Below, piece by piece: positions 31,412 through 38,330 of a DNA stretch of 57,645 nucleotides. Source of the stretch: Chloroflexota bacterium (GTDB taxonomy: Bacteria; Chloroflexota; Dehalococcoidia; DSTF01; RBG-16-68-14); assembly GCA_029262675.1 (NCBI GenBank), contig JAJCYW010000014.1:1-57645 (forward strand), written 5' to 3'. The notes below the pieces were generated by a model. That model ran no database searches, had not been told where the DNA came from, and saw only the letters and a program-made list of their open reading frames with translations. The translations under genes were made by a program, and so were the position numbers. Every line of letters begins with the position of its first letter. Position 1 is the stretch's first letter.

Positions 31412-31533
31412 CTGGTCAAACGCGCAGCGGCTGTGTCTAGGCCAGATGGCCCTTGACAGATTTGGGGGGGGCGGTGCACACTTGGCTTTCTAACGGGCGG
31501 ACCCGCAGGCGGCGGACAAGGGGTAAGTGAGTA

Positions 31534-32256
31534 ATGTTCTCTGGCATATTCGCAGGCTTCCTCAAGGTGGCTGCTATCGCTGTCGTCACCGGCGGCCTGG
31601 CTGGCGGCGTCATCTGGGCGGCGAACATCAGTCAGAGCGATGACGGCAACCCGCTGCTCCAGACCGAAGTAACGCGGACAGTTTCGCCGCCAACCGTAAC
31701 GCCACCCCAGCCAACGCCTTCGCCCGACTTAGGCACCCCACCGGCAATCGATACGTCGGCGTGGCTGACGTACGACAGCCCGCTTGGCATCTCGATCAAG
31801 TACCCGCCTAGCTGGAGTATTACGTTCGACAGTCTAACGGACGAGCTGAGCGCATTAGGTGCGCATGCCGTAATCCGGAACGGCGTGACGGATGATACGG
31901 GAGAAGACATGGGGACGCCTGGAGTGATGCTGGTAATAGTTCGCCGCGACCCAGGACCCTATAACGCACAGCATTTCAAAGACGCGTGCGAGCCAGAGGG
32001 CGGGGATGAGAGGATTTACGCATTCGATGGCCCTGCTGACGTGCCAAGCGACGTAGCCGCTGCGGGCCGGCCTGCGGTTCTATGCGAACGAAGAGACATC
32101 ACCCCGGCAGGGCTTGATATCGCCAACCTCATTCTAACTGTGCAGTTGCCCGATGACCGCGTCATTCGGATAACCGCCGCTGCCGTAACACCCACGGCGA
32201 ACGAGCTGGGTATACTGCGGGAGGTCATCAACTCCTTCTCCATCGTCACGCCATGA
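31534..32256 (+). CDS. Exported membrane-anchored protein, PsbP/Mog1-like C-terminal domain
   Basis: The 240-residue protein has one N-terminal hydrophobic segment (FLKVAAIAVVTGGLAGGVIWAA) acting as anchor or signal. A Pro/Thr linker (TPPQPTPSPDLGTPP) follows. The soluble domain begins WLTYDSPLGISIKYPPSWSITF and ends VINSFSIVTP, the pattern of PsbP/Mog1-like domains; a similar domain ends the cohesin-like protein at 17575. No catalytic motif is seen. TTGACA at 31453-31458 may belong to its promoter, though no good -10 follows. The gene overlaps the next one by four bases (ATGA), so both are translated together. Confidence 0.65.
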   Translation: MFSGIFAGFLKVAAIAVVTGGLAGGVIWAANISQSDDGNPLLQTEVTRTVSPPTVTPPQPTPSPDLGTPPAIDTSAWLTYDSPLGISIKYPPSWSITFDSLTDELSALGAHAVIRNGVTDDTGEDMGTPGVMLVIVRRDPGPYNAQHFKDACEPEGGDERIYAFDGPADVPSDVAAAGRPAVLCERRDITPAGLDIANLILTVQLPDDRVIRITAAAVTPTANELGILREVINSFSIVTP

Positions 32257-33290
32257 GACCCGCTGTCGCTCTCTTGGTCCTGGTGGCGGCTCTAGCCGGA
32301 CTCCTGTATGTGAGCATGGCGGGAGCTGAAGAAGGCAACGGCGCTACTGAAGTCAGCCGCTTTCCATGGAAGGATGGGACATCGGTCACCCTTACTCAAG
32401 GTTGGTTTGGCTGCTCCCCCTCGCATTGCAACCCTGGTACGCAATACGCTATGGACTGGGGCGGCAGCTTCGAGGTGATTATGGTGAGCGAGGGCGACGC
32501 CACCTGCGTCACCGGAGGCGCACCGTTCGGGAACAGTATTCTCGTCGAACGAAGCGACGGGATTGGTGATGACCGGTATGCACACCTTGCTGCTTGCCCG
32601 GCCGGCCTTCCTAAGCACGTCGAGCAGGGCGAAGACCTGAATGCGATCAGCTCAAACACCGGGTGTCCGGGGTGCGGCCTTCATCTTCACTTCCACGTCG
32701 AGAATGGCGGCGCGAACTTCCCACATGCTTTGTCCGGAATTGGGGATTTCTGCGATAAGGTTGACCCGGACAATGGCTGTTACACCGCGCATAGAGGCAC
32801 ACCGTACAAGTCGGACAACGCCGGTCCAGGTGACGCGACGCCCGACGTCGATCCCCCTAAGACACCTATATATACCGCTTACACAAACCTAGGCCACTTT
32901 CTCTGTCCTCCGGCAACCCCGGACGGTCCGAAAAGAGCGTGGGACTGCTTCGGGTCGAGCACCAACGTGTCCGGCGAAGGACGCAAGGCTGTTGAGCAAT
33001 GCTTTGGCACGCCAGACGACTGCGGCTGGAACCAGCAGTTTAAGGATCAGAGCGGGGCGCTTCACAATTTCAGTTGGGCGGAGGCGTGTAGTGTGGCGGC
33101 CTGGACCCCCGACCAATTCTATATCACATGGGGTCAGAACGCGGACGCCCTTGGGTTCCCAAGAAGCCAGTTTCTAGTGTTAGCTGGTGGCGTCTTCAAA
33201 CTTCAATATTTCCGGGATGGCTTCATGTATCAGTTCCTCAACTTCCCGATTCAGGTTGCACTAGGAGGGCCAAACGGCTGCGTTCCTTAG
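32253..33290 (+). CDS. Secreted M23-like metallopeptidase
   Basis: The 345-residue product has a short signal peptide (VALLVLVAALAGLLYVSMAGA). The peptidase part shows TQGWFGCSPSHCNPGTQYAMDW, then GCGLHLHFHVENGG, which fits the LasA/M23 zinc-site arrangement of a His/Asp pair and an HxH. Many cysteines (for example CSPSHC, GCPGCG, CFGTPDDC) suggest disulfides outside the cell. The C-terminal third (AWTPDQFYITWGQNADALGFPRSQ) recalls a repeat-type ligand domain rather than the dockerin-like end of the peptidase at 16158. The gene lies between an anchored protein and the dockerin-bearing protein at 33292, with one base before the latter. Confidence 0.75.
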   Translation: MRPAVALLVLVAALAGLLYVSMAGAEEGNGATEVSRFPWKDGTSVTLTQGWFGCSPSHCNPGTQYAMDWGGSFEVIMVSEGDATCVTGGAPFGNSILVERSDGIGDDRYAHLAACPAGLPKHVEQGEDLNAISSNTGCPGCGLHLHFHVENGGANFPHALSGIGDFCDKVDPDNGCYTAHRGTPYKSDNAGPGDATPDVDPPKTPIYTAYTNLGHFLCPPATPDGPKRAWDCFGSSTNVSGEGRKAVEQCFGTPDDCGWNQQFKDQSGALHNFSWAEACSVAAWTPDQFYITWGQNADALGFPRSQFLVLAGGVFKLQYFRDGFMYQFLNFPIQVALGGPNGCVP

Positions 33291-33291
33291 C

Positions 33292-34302
33292 ATGAATCTG
33301 AACTTGATGAAGACGCAGTTGGGCATCGCACTGCGGTTGTGGCCGCACTCGTTTCGGTGCACGTTGCTTGCCGTCCTCGTTGTGGCTGGCGTTTTCATGG
33401 CCCCTAGTCAGCCCCTCACGGCGGCCAATGCCGCGCTGCCTCAGGTAGTTGAGGTAGCCGGAACCGTACCCACGTTCAATATGATGCCCGTCAGCCTTCA
33501 TTTCCGTTGCCTCATGCGCAACGACGGTGGCAGCCCAGTGACTACATGGAGAGCCATCTGTTATGGCCGCTTCGATCCAGGGCCGCTGCCTGATGGTGCG
33601 TACTACGACCCACCCACGCACACTCTGCTCCAGACGACTCAAAGTGGCCAGACTGCCTCGCTAGAGATCCAGCCTTGTCAGCAGTTGATCCCCGGGGTGC
33701 ACGCGCAGCAGATCCTAGCAAAGGCGACAAAGCCGGGGACATCTTCGGGTCTTACGGTTGAGGTGGTTGTGGATACGACGGATCCGTTCACATGCTCAGG
33801 AGCTCCCGTAGCAGTCGACTCTTCGGGTTCTTGGCTGGCGTATGATACGTCTCACGACGAGGACGGCGACGGCTGCTCGGACTGGAACGAGCTGGGCGAA
33901 GACGTGGCGCTGGGCGGCCTCAACGACCCGTTCAACCCCGGCGATTGCGGCGGGGTGGATACAGACGGCGATGGGTGTCCTGACGCTCGGGAAATCCAAA
34001 CCGGCATTGGCTCCCAAACGAGTGGTGGCCTGCGCGATCCCCTAAATCCCTGGGACTTCTATGATGTCGAAGGGTTCGCAGGCCCTCAACCCGATGGCTT
34101 CATCGATCTGCTGACGGACATCCTCCCCGTAATCCAGCATTACCAGCCTGCCGACGGAGGCGCTCCGCCGTACGATGCCCACTACGACCGTGGGGGGATG
34201 ATTGGTCCATATAGCTGGAATAAAGGCCCGCCGGATGGTGTGATCGACCTGCTAAACGACATCCTGGGCGTGATCACGCAGTACGGCCATGACTGCAGAT
34301 AG
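33292..34302 (+). CDS. Secreted protein with calcium-loop motifs and dockerin-like repeats
   Basis: The 336-residue protein has a long signal peptide (hydrophobic core 24-36). Its N-terminal half (45-180) is beta-rich with cysteines and unrecognised. Two thrombospondin-3-like loops follow, DEDGDGCSDWNE (189-200) and DTDGDGCPDARE (223-234), then LNPWDFYDV (251-259). Two helix repeats close it: PDGFIDLLTDILPVIQHY (267-284) and PDGVIDLLNDILGVITQY (314-331), separated by PPYDAHYDRGG, and the chain ends HDCR. The same arrangement ends the proteins at 34336 and 16158. The product is probably held outside the cell through its C-terminal module. Confidence 0.7.
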   Translation: MNLNLMKTQLGIALRLWPHSFRCTLLAVLVVAGVFMAPSQPLTAANAALPQVVEVAGTVPTFNMMPVSLHFRCLMRNDGGSPVTTWRAICYGRFDPGPLPDGAYYDPPTHTLLQTTQSGQTASLEIQPCQQLIPGVHAQQILAKATKPGTSSGLTVEVVVDTTDPFTCSGAPVAVDSSGSWLAYDTSHDEDGDGCSDWNELGEDVALGGLNDPFNPGDCGGVDTDGDGCPDAREIQTGIGSQTSGGLRDPLNPWDFYDVEGFAGPQPDGFIDLLTDILPVIQHYQPADGGAPPYDAHYDRGGMIGPYSWNKGPPDGVIDLLNDILGVITQYGHDCR

Positions 34303-34335
34303 AGGTGGCGAAGACGCGATGATCGGAGGCAAGGG

Positions 34336-35442
34336 ATGCGAGCATCAGATATTGGGACGCCAAGGATGAAGACTGAAAGGCGCCTGATGAAGGGAACCAT
34401 CCTGACTCTAGCGGCCGTTGCCGTTCTCGCTGTCGTTGCGCTGACCACAGCGGTTGGCTGGCAGCGCTCCGAACCTGCAGAGGCCGCCAGCGGCGGGCCC
34501 GAGATGCGGATGGAGATCATCGCCGGCTCCGGCGGCTTCTGCAACGGCAACAACTGCTACGCAGAGGCTGGCGGCACGTTCACCCTAGGAATCGACGTCG
34601 TGACTGCGCCTGCGGCCGGCTACAGCGCGGTGCAAACTTACGTGGATATTGGCGACTATGACCCAACAGCGAGCGAAGACGGCGCCGGGCCGAATACCTG
34701 CAGCGATGGCATCGACAACGGAGAATCCGACTCGAAAGATCGATTCGATACGGACTGCACGACCGTCTATCTTGACTATCTCCCACGGACGACCGCAGGC
34801 GATGAGTTCATGGACGATGATTTCGGCGCTGCGTTTCGGGAAGATAGGTGGCTAGCGCGAATCTCGCATGTCGGCCTGACGGCGCTCATTCCTCCCTTGC
34901 CGGCCAGCAACTTCGAAGGCCATCTTCTCGAACTCGATATGAGTTGCCCGGCGGCGCCGGTTGCCACGTCTATCGACCTACGACCGTTTGGCGACCCAGT
35001 CGCGCTAACGTTTGGCGCCGTTTTTGTGGAGCCGGACCTGTCGACGCCACATACGCCAAAGGTTAACTCGCTCACGGTCAACTGCGTGTCGCAGCAGTCG
35101 TTCCCCGGCGATACGGATGGTGACGGCTGCGCTGACGCCAGGGAAGAAGGCTCTAACCCAACGCTGGGTGGCGATCGCGACTGGCTCAACCCCTGGGACT
35201 TCTATGATGTGGCAGGGGTCTCCGGTCCGAGCCCCGACGGTCAGATAGATATGCTGTTTGACGTCCTGGGCGTTATCAACCACTACGCGCCGACGGGAGA
35301 CCCGCCCTACGATGTCCACTACGACCGTGGGCCGTGGCTTGGAGGCAACTCGTGGAACGACACCCAGCCTCCGGATGGAGTTATCGATCTACTGAACGAC
35401 ATCAATGGCGTCCTCGCCCAGAACGGCCACGATTGCACGTAG
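34336..35442 (+). CDS. Secreted cohesin-like protein with dockerin-like C-terminus
   Basis: The 368-residue product has a good ribosome site (GGAGGCAAGG) and a membrane/signal helix at 20-42 after a basic start. Residues 57-250 resemble a cohesin-like beta sandwich: GGTFTLGIDVVTAP, SAVQTYVDIG, FEGHLLELDMSC and VALTFGAVFVEP. A calcium loop DTDGDGCADARE (259-270) and LNPWDFYDV (284-292) follow. Two repeats, PDGQIDMLFDVLGVINHY (300-317) and PDGVIDLLNDINGVLAQN (346-363), end in HDCT. One chain therefore carries both partner types, so self-assembly or chain formation on the surface is conceivable. It closes the cluster before the right copy of the 85-bp repeat. Confidence 0.7.
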   Translation: MRASDIGTPRMKTERRLMKGTILTLAAVAVLAVVALTTAVGWQRSEPAEAASGGPEMRMEIIAGSGGFCNGNNCYAEAGGTFTLGIDVVTAPAAGYSAVQTYVDIGDYDPTASEDGAGPNTCSDGIDNGESDSKDRFDTDCTTVYLDYLPRTTAGDEFMDDDFGAAFREDRWLARISHVGLTALIPPLPASNFEGHLLELDMSCPAAPVATSIDLRPFGDPVALTFGAVFVEPDLSTPHTPKVNSLTVNCVSQQSFPGDTDGDGCADAREEGSNPTLGGDRDWLNPWDFYDVAGVSGPSPDGQIDMLFDVLGVINHYAPTGDPPYDVHYDRGPWLGGNSWNDTQPPDGVIDLLNDINGVLAQNGHDCT

Positions 35443-35458
35443 GGGCGTAGCGCCGTCT

Positions 35459-35543
35459 CTCAGCAGCCTGCTGCGGATGCGGTTTCGCCGCATCCCGCGC
35501 AAGCAGGACTGACGCTCCCACCCGGCTTCTTCGTTCCTATTCA
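35459..35543 (+). repeat. Direct repeat, right copy (remnant of a glycosyltransferase gene end)
   Basis: These bases still translate as LSSLLRMRFRRIPRKQD followed by a stop, the C-terminus of the glycosyltransferase encoded at 30600, although no gene body precedes them. They match 31269-31353 at about 89%. The bc operon promoter starts just after. Confidence 0.8.
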
Positions 35544-35551
35544 AACCTGTC

Positions 35552-35580
35552 TTGACAGTAGGCGAAGTCGATGCTAGGCT
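35552..35580 (+). promoter_or_regulatory. Probable promoter of the cytochrome bc operon
   Basis: TTGACA at 35552-35557 and TAGGCT at 35575-35580 are 17 bases apart, and TGC directly before TAGGCT gives an extended -10. The start would be near 35587, about 64 bases before the small membrane peptide gene. Confidence 0.5.
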
Positions 35581-35650
35581 GCGCCTGCAACTGGGGTGAT
35601 AAGTGGCCTGGGCAGTCTAAAGCTGAATCTGCGCAGGTATAGGTGGACTC

Positions 35651-35773
35651 ATGCCGTACGATGTCAGCGATTTCCTTCTAGCTCCTGACTTCGTGGAATT
35701 CATTGCCGCATTTGTGACGATGATGATCGCCTTCGGGATCATGGTTGTGCTGGGACAGTGGTGGGCGCGCTAG
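35651..35773 (+). CDS. 40-residue single-helix membrane peptide of the bc operon
   Basis: The frame ATG-TAG encodes 40 residues: MPYDVSDFLLAPDFVEF, then a helix IAAFVTMMIAFGIMVVLG, ending QWWAR. AGGTGG lies just before the ATG. It stands 24 bases ahead of the cytochrome b gene and follows the operon promoter. The arrangement recalls the tiny helical subunits of bc and b6f complexes, but no sequence match is claimed. The hydrophobic stretch with charged ends and the clean ribosome site argue that it is real. Confidence 0.6.
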   Translation: MPYDVSDFLLAPDFVEFIAAFVTMMIAFGIMVVLGQWWAR

Positions 35774-35797
35774 CGCTCCGCCAATACGAGGTAAGCG

Positions 35798-36553
35798 ATG
35801 TCTGTATCTGAGCAACCTCGAGGACCCAAGCTGACGGCCTGGCTCTACCAGAAGCTATTCCATAACTACGTCTGGCGGTCCATCTTTCGCTCTGGCTATC
35901 CCAACACGCCGCGCAACCAGATGCTGGCGATTGCGACGAACGTCTTTCTGCACCTGCATCCGACGCGGCTTCACAAGACGCACGTCAAGATCACACACAC
36001 CTATTGCCTGGGCGGCCTCACGTTCTTCTTCTTCCTGAGTCTGACAGTGACGGGCGTGATGCTGATGTTCTACTACGTGCCATCTCCGGAGCGCGCATTT
36101 AGCGACGTCGCTGCGCTGGAGACCAACATTCGCTTCGGTATGCTGATGCGCAACCTCCACCGCTGGATGGCGCACGGCATGGTGATCTCCGTCTTCCTGC
36201 ACATGATGCGCGTCTTCTACACCGGTTCCTACAAGCCGCCGCGCGAGTTCAACTGGCTTGTCGGTGTTATCTTGCTGACGCTGACGTTGGCGCTGAGCTT
36301 CACCGGCTACCTGCTGCCTTGGGACCAGCTTTCCATCTGGGCGGTCACGGTCGGGATGAACATGGCCGGCACCGTGCCGCTGATGGGCCAGCAGACCCAG
36401 TTCATACTGCTGGGCGGGTTCGAAGTCGGTGACGACGCGCTGATCCGCTTCTACACGCTACACGTGATCGGGTTGCCGCTACTTGCCGCGATCTTTATGG
36501 CCGTCCACTTCTGGCGGATCAGGCGTGACGGCGGGCTAGCACGGCCGCTCTAG
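35798..36553 (+). CDS. Cytochrome b, N-terminal (heme-binding) subunit
   Basis: The 251-residue protein is the four-helix, diheme part of cytochrome b in a quinol:acceptor oxidoreductase. Axial histidines are visible as two pairs: RNLHRWMAHGMVISVFLHMMRVFY in one helix and FYTLHVIGLPLLAAIFMAVHFWRIRRDGG in another. TGYLLPWDQLSIWAVTV is the quinol-oxidation-side loop. It ends after the fourth helix, as in cytochrome b6 and Gram-positive QcrB, so the rest is in the next gene. A basic N-terminal extension of about 60 residues precedes helix 1. AGGTAAG precedes the ATG. The downstream gene is 3 bases away. Confidence 0.92.
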   Translation: MSVSEQPRGPKLTAWLYQKLFHNYVWRSIFRSGYPNTPRNQMLAIATNVFLHLHPTRLHKTHVKITHTYCLGGLTFFFFLSLTVTGVMLMFYYVPSPERAFSDVAALETNIRFGMLMRNLHRWMAHGMVISVFLHMMRVFYTGSYKPPREFNWLVGVILLTLTLALSFTGYLLPWDQLSIWAVTVGMNMAGTVPLMGQQTQFILLGGFEVGDDALIRFYTLHVIGLPLLAAIFMAVHFWRIRRDGGLARPL

Positions 36554-36556
36554 TCG

Positions 36557-37543
36557 ATGGCGGTAGACGCAAAGGCCGTTACCGGGACCTCGTCCTCGCT
36601 CCGCCCTCGCCGGGAGCGAGAGCAAGAGTTGCTGGTCTGGCCGGACCTCGTCTTCATCGAGTTCATCGCAGCCGTCGTTTTCACGCTGGCCTTCGTCATC
36701 CTGTCAACAGTAATCGACGCGCCGCTTCTGAATGAGGCCAACCTCGACATCACGCCCAACCCATCGAAGGCGGCCTGGTACTTGGTCAGCCTCCAGGAGC
36801 TGCTGCTCCACATGCACCCGGCGCTGGGCGGCGTCATCGCGCCGACGTTTGCGCTTATCATCCTCGCCGTGATCCCCTACGCCGATAGGTCCAACGATGG
36901 CCAGGGCATCTGGTTCGGCACGCCGAACGCGGTCAAGATCACCCTCTTCTCCGCGGCGTTCGCCTCGATCTTCACCGTCGGCATGATCCTCTACGACCAG
37001 GGCCGGCACGTTAACGTCGTCACCAACATCGTCCAGCACGCCGATAAGGACTGGCAGTGGCCGGGCTACCTGGCCCCGTTCCAAAACGTCCGCGCCATCC
37101 AGACCGGCTGGACGTGGAGCGTGCCGGTGCCGGAGGCGGCGCAACTTGGCCCGGGCGAGCACGACGGCGCGCTCCACTGGCCGGAGGATTTCGACCACAT
37201 TCCGATGCCGTTCAACGGCACCAGCGGGCCCGACTGGATGCGCTGGGGGCCGCCGGACTTCTTACCGGGCTGGCTCCAAGCCCTCTACTGGTACGACCTC
37301 AACCTCAACTTACCCGCGTTCATCGTGGAGAACTTCATCCCCGTCGTCGTGATGGTTGGCCTGCCCGCGCTCCTCATCGTTACGATGAGGAAGATGGGCT
37401 GGGTGCATACCGTCCGCGACGGTTCAATTGCGATCTTCACCGGAATGATGGTCGTATACTTCATCCTGACCATCATCGGCGCGGGCTTCCGCGGGGCCGG
37501 CCAGGACCTGGTGCTGCCCTGGGACGTACCGCACATCGATTAG
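36557..37543 (+). CDS. Cytochrome b, C-terminal subunit (subunit IV-like)
   Basis: This 328-residue membrane protein corresponds to the C-terminal half of cytochrome b. The motif NPSKAAWYLVSLQELLLHMHP stands where the PEWY-type quinol-site motif occurs; its form is closest to the menaquinol enzymes of Gram-positive bacteria, suggesting menaquinone. Helices follow at GGVIAPTFALIILAVIPY, FSAAFASIFTVGMILY, and two near the C-terminus. A long soluble insertion of about 100 residues (QHADKDWQWPGYLAP to LQALYWYDLN) lies between the middle helices and is unusual; it may contact the fused cytochrome c subunit. The gene is followed by the Rieske gene after 10 bases. Confidence 0.88.
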   Translation: MAVDAKAVTGTSSSLRPRREREQELLVWPDLVFIEFIAAVVFTLAFVILSTVIDAPLLNEANLDITPNPSKAAWYLVSLQELLLHMHPALGGVIAPTFALIILAVIPYADRSNDGQGIWFGTPNAVKITLFSAAFASIFTVGMILYDQGRHVNVVTNIVQHADKDWQWPGYLAPFQNVRAIQTGWTWSVPVPEAAQLGPGEHDGALHWPEDFDHIPMPFNGTSGPDWMRWGPPDFLPGWLQALYWYDLNLNLPAFIVENFIPVVVMVGLPALLIVTMRKMGWVHTVRDGSIAIFTGMMVVYFILTIIGAGFRGAGQDLVLPWDVPHID

Positions 37544-37553
37544 TTGAGCTGAT

Positions 37554-38300
37554 ATGACAGAGCAAGAGAAGCCAGACGAAACGCCGGAGGAGAGCGCTGA
37601 GGCGGTCGCGGCCAAGCCGGAAGCTGCCGAGACTGCTGCGGCACCCACCGGGAGCGAAGCAGCGGAGGCCACTGCGGGCGAAGCGGCGGAGGCGCCTGCC
37701 GAGAAGGCGGCCAAGCCGGACGAAGCCGAAGCCGGCCAACCGCTGACGGCCGTCGTCGATGTACAGCGGGTGCCGGGCACGCCGATCGTGCCGCGCCGCT
37801 CGATCCTGCAACTGGCGTTTTGGACCGGCATCGGCGCCACGATAGCCGGTACCGCCGCCGCCGGCCTCGACTTCGTTTACCCTCGAGGCGTCTCCGGGTT
37901 CGGCGGCACCGTTTCCGTCAGCGCCGCGGCCGTGCCCGGGCCTGGACAGAAGATACAGGTACCTGCGGGCCGGTTCTGGCTCGTCAACCTGACCGAAGAG
38001 CAGGGCGGCCCCGGCCTGCTGGCGCTCTGGTGGAAGTGCCCGCACCTGGGCTGTACCGTTCCCTGGCGGCCGAACTTCGTCTGGCCCGATCCGCTGACGG
38101 GCGCGCCGAAGTCGGGCTGGTTCCGCTGCCCGTGCCACGGTTCCACTTACACGGATGCCGGCGTCCGAGTCTTCGGGCCGGCGCCTCGCGACTTGGACAC
38201 GATGGAACTGTCGGTCGGATCAGATGGCCGCGTCTCCGTCAACACCGGCAGTACCACGAACGGCGCGCCGGATAATGCCGACCGCGCCGTCCGGATCTAG
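37554..38300 (+). CDS. Rieske iron-sulfur protein
   Basis: The 248-residue protein carries the [2Fe-2S] cluster that takes the first electron from quinol. Ligands are Cys162/His164 (CPHLGC) and Cys192/His195 (CPCHGS), and Cys167 with Cys194 form the expected disulfide. A single membrane anchor, LAFWTGIGATIAGTAAAGLDF, precedes the head domain. The first 65 residues are an Ala/Glu/Pro/Lys-rich, probably disordered extension on the cytoplasmic side, longer than usual. No twin-arginine motif is clear (RRSILQL is the nearest). The gene lies between cytochrome b and the fused cytochrome c, completing the bc operon. Confidence 0.95.
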   Translation: MTEQEKPDETPEESAEAVAAKPEAAETAAAPTGSEAAEATAGEAAEAPAEKAAKPDEAEAGQPLTAVVDVQRVPGTPIVPRRSILQLAFWTGIGATIAGTAAAGLDFVYPRGVSGFGGTVSVSAAAVPGPGQKIQVPAGRFWLVNLTEEQGGPGLLALWWKCPHLGCTVPWRPNFVWPDPLTGAPKSGWFRCPCHGSTYTDAGVRVFGPAPRDLDTMELSVGSDGRVSVNTGSTTNGAPDNADRAVRI

Positions 38301-38330
38301 GCCGCAAACACGGAACGATAGAGGAGAGCG

